From positions 2,219-66,218 of the forward strand of contig NZ_KQ758491.1 in NCBI RefSeq assembly GCF_001456935.1: DNA of 64,000 bases, written 5' to 3'. This DNA comes from [Bacillus] enclensis (lineage in GTDB: Bacteria > Bacillota > Bacilli > Bacillales > Bacillaceae_B). A program made the translations under genes and the position numbers. Of the stretch, positions 63,519 through 64,000 are shown piece by piece (positions within the stretch are counted from its first letter, which is position 1; each line of letters begins with the position of its first letter). Below the pieces are notes generated by a model, which ran no database searches, had not been told where the DNA came from, and saw only the letters and a list, made by a program, of their open reading frames with translations.

Positions 63519-63800
63519 GTGTCTGAATCCAGCGCAACAACAGAAATCTTAATTCGTCTGCCGCAACAGCTCGTTACAGAATTAGACGGCTTTGCAGATC
63601 AAGAGAATGTGAATCGCAATGAGTTTATTTATCGTGCTACCAAAATGTATTTACGGGAACGTAAAAAACGGCAACTACGTGAATCTATGAGACGCGGCTA
63701 TATGGAAATGGCTAAGATTAATCTCGCAATCGCTTCTGAAGCGATACAAGCAGAATATGAGGCAGAACATACAGTCGAGCGCTTAGTAAGCGGAGGTTAA
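63519..63800 (+). CDS. ndoAI: antitoxin EndoAI (ribbon-helix-helix, MazE-type)
   Basis: The 93-residue protein has an N-terminal ribbon-helix-helix DNA-binding part ([19 protein letters not shown] ... [14 protein letters not shown]) and a C-terminal toxin-binding tail. The length equals that of B. subtilis EndoAI. The GTG start follows GTGGAGGTG. It neutralises the downstream toxin and usually represses the operon. The order alr-ndoAI-ndoA matches B. subtilis. Confidence 0.94.
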   Translation: MSESSATTEILIRLPQQLVTELDGFADQENVNRNEFIYRATKMYLRERKKRQLRESMRRGYMEMAKINLAIASEAIQAEYEAEHTVERLVSGG

Positions 63801-63804
63801 TCCT

Positions 63805-64000
63805 TTGATTGTAAAGCGTGGTGACGTATATTTTGCGGATCTTTCTCCTGTTGTAGGTTCAGAACAAGGTGGAGTTCGACCGGTACTTGTTATTCAAAAC
63901 GATATTGGGAACCGATTCAGTCCCACAGTGATCGTTGCTGCCATTACCGCACAAATCCAGAAAGCTAAACTGCCTACTCATGTTGAAATTGATGCAAAAC
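63805..64000 (+). CDS. ndoA: endoribonuclease toxin EndoA (MazF family), partial at window end
   Basis: The first 65 codons are visible, starting with TTG at 63805 after CGGAGG. The start (M)[20 protein letters not shown] is followed by [16 protein letters not shown] and [18 protein letters not shown], the canonical MazF/EndoA N-terminus. The family cleaves mRNA at UACAU-type sites. The gene runs off the window, so its integrity cannot be judged. Confidence 0.95.
   Translation, partial: MIVKRGDVYFADLSPVVGSEQGGVRPVLVIQNDIGNRFSPTVIVAAITAQIQKAKLPTHVEIDAK

Overview
The window comes from a low-to-mid GC, Gram-positive, spore-forming member of the Bacillaceae. Supporting signs are strong AGGAGG-type ribosome binding sites, frequent TTG and GTG starts, a Spo0E-family phosphatase, SigW/RsiW, the cdaA-cdaR-glmM-glmS block with a glmS ribozyme, T-box and S-box leaders, and the order ddl-murF-cshA ... 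ydbS-ydbT-rhomboid-acpS-ydcC-alr-ndoAI-ndoA, which is the Bacillus subtilis order. I cannot name the species from sequence alone; a Rossellomorea-like Bacillus is a guess.

Layout. 1-830: two tRNA genes and a tandem repeat array. 832-9391: arginase, a Spo0E-like protein, sigW-rsiW, then c-di-AMP synthesis (cdaA-cdaR) and amino-sugar synthesis for the cell wall (glmM, ribozyme-controlled glmS). 9500-25000: mostly single accessory genes (FUSC membrane protein, YqcI/YcgG, DUF4097, CAP lipoprotein, P1 peptidase, alkyladenine glycosylase, EAL phosphodiesterase, fused peptide-type permease, Cdd1-like, LVIVD protein, SDR) and an NhaC-type transporter behind an S-box leader. 25295-34288: MFS transporter, phosphotransferase, small proteins, and a two-component system next to a three-gene ABC exporter laid out like B. 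subtilis lnrJKLMN (yfiJKLMN); the last permease is frameshifted near its C-terminus. 34330-49182: alanine symporter, CBS protein, LysM-CAP protein, a small ORF behind a SigW-type promoter, lipid kinase, YqaA, a T-box controlled argS, rodA, BsuPI lipoprotein, TVP38, DAACS symporter. 49484-64000: cell-wall genes ddl and murF, esterase, cshA, a NERD protein, uvsE, ydbST, rhomboid, acpS, ydcC, alr and the EndoA toxin-antitoxin pair, cut by the window end.

Theme. Much of the window concerns the cell envelope: wall precursors (glmM, glmS, ddl, murF, alr, rodA), c-di-AMP, and the SigW stress response with three SigW-type promoters (sigW itself, a 49-residue ORF, ydbST).

The most notable unexplained content is intergenic. 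(1) Four copies of a 154-173 bp MITE-like element; two have perfect 8-bp target duplications, one has 7 of 8, and the oldest shows none. One sits inside the argS T-box leader. (2) Three copies of a structured 130-240 bp repeat whose arms co-vary. (3) Five tandem arrays with strict 20- or 25-bp period, several of them lying between G/T-rich and C/A-rich flanks.
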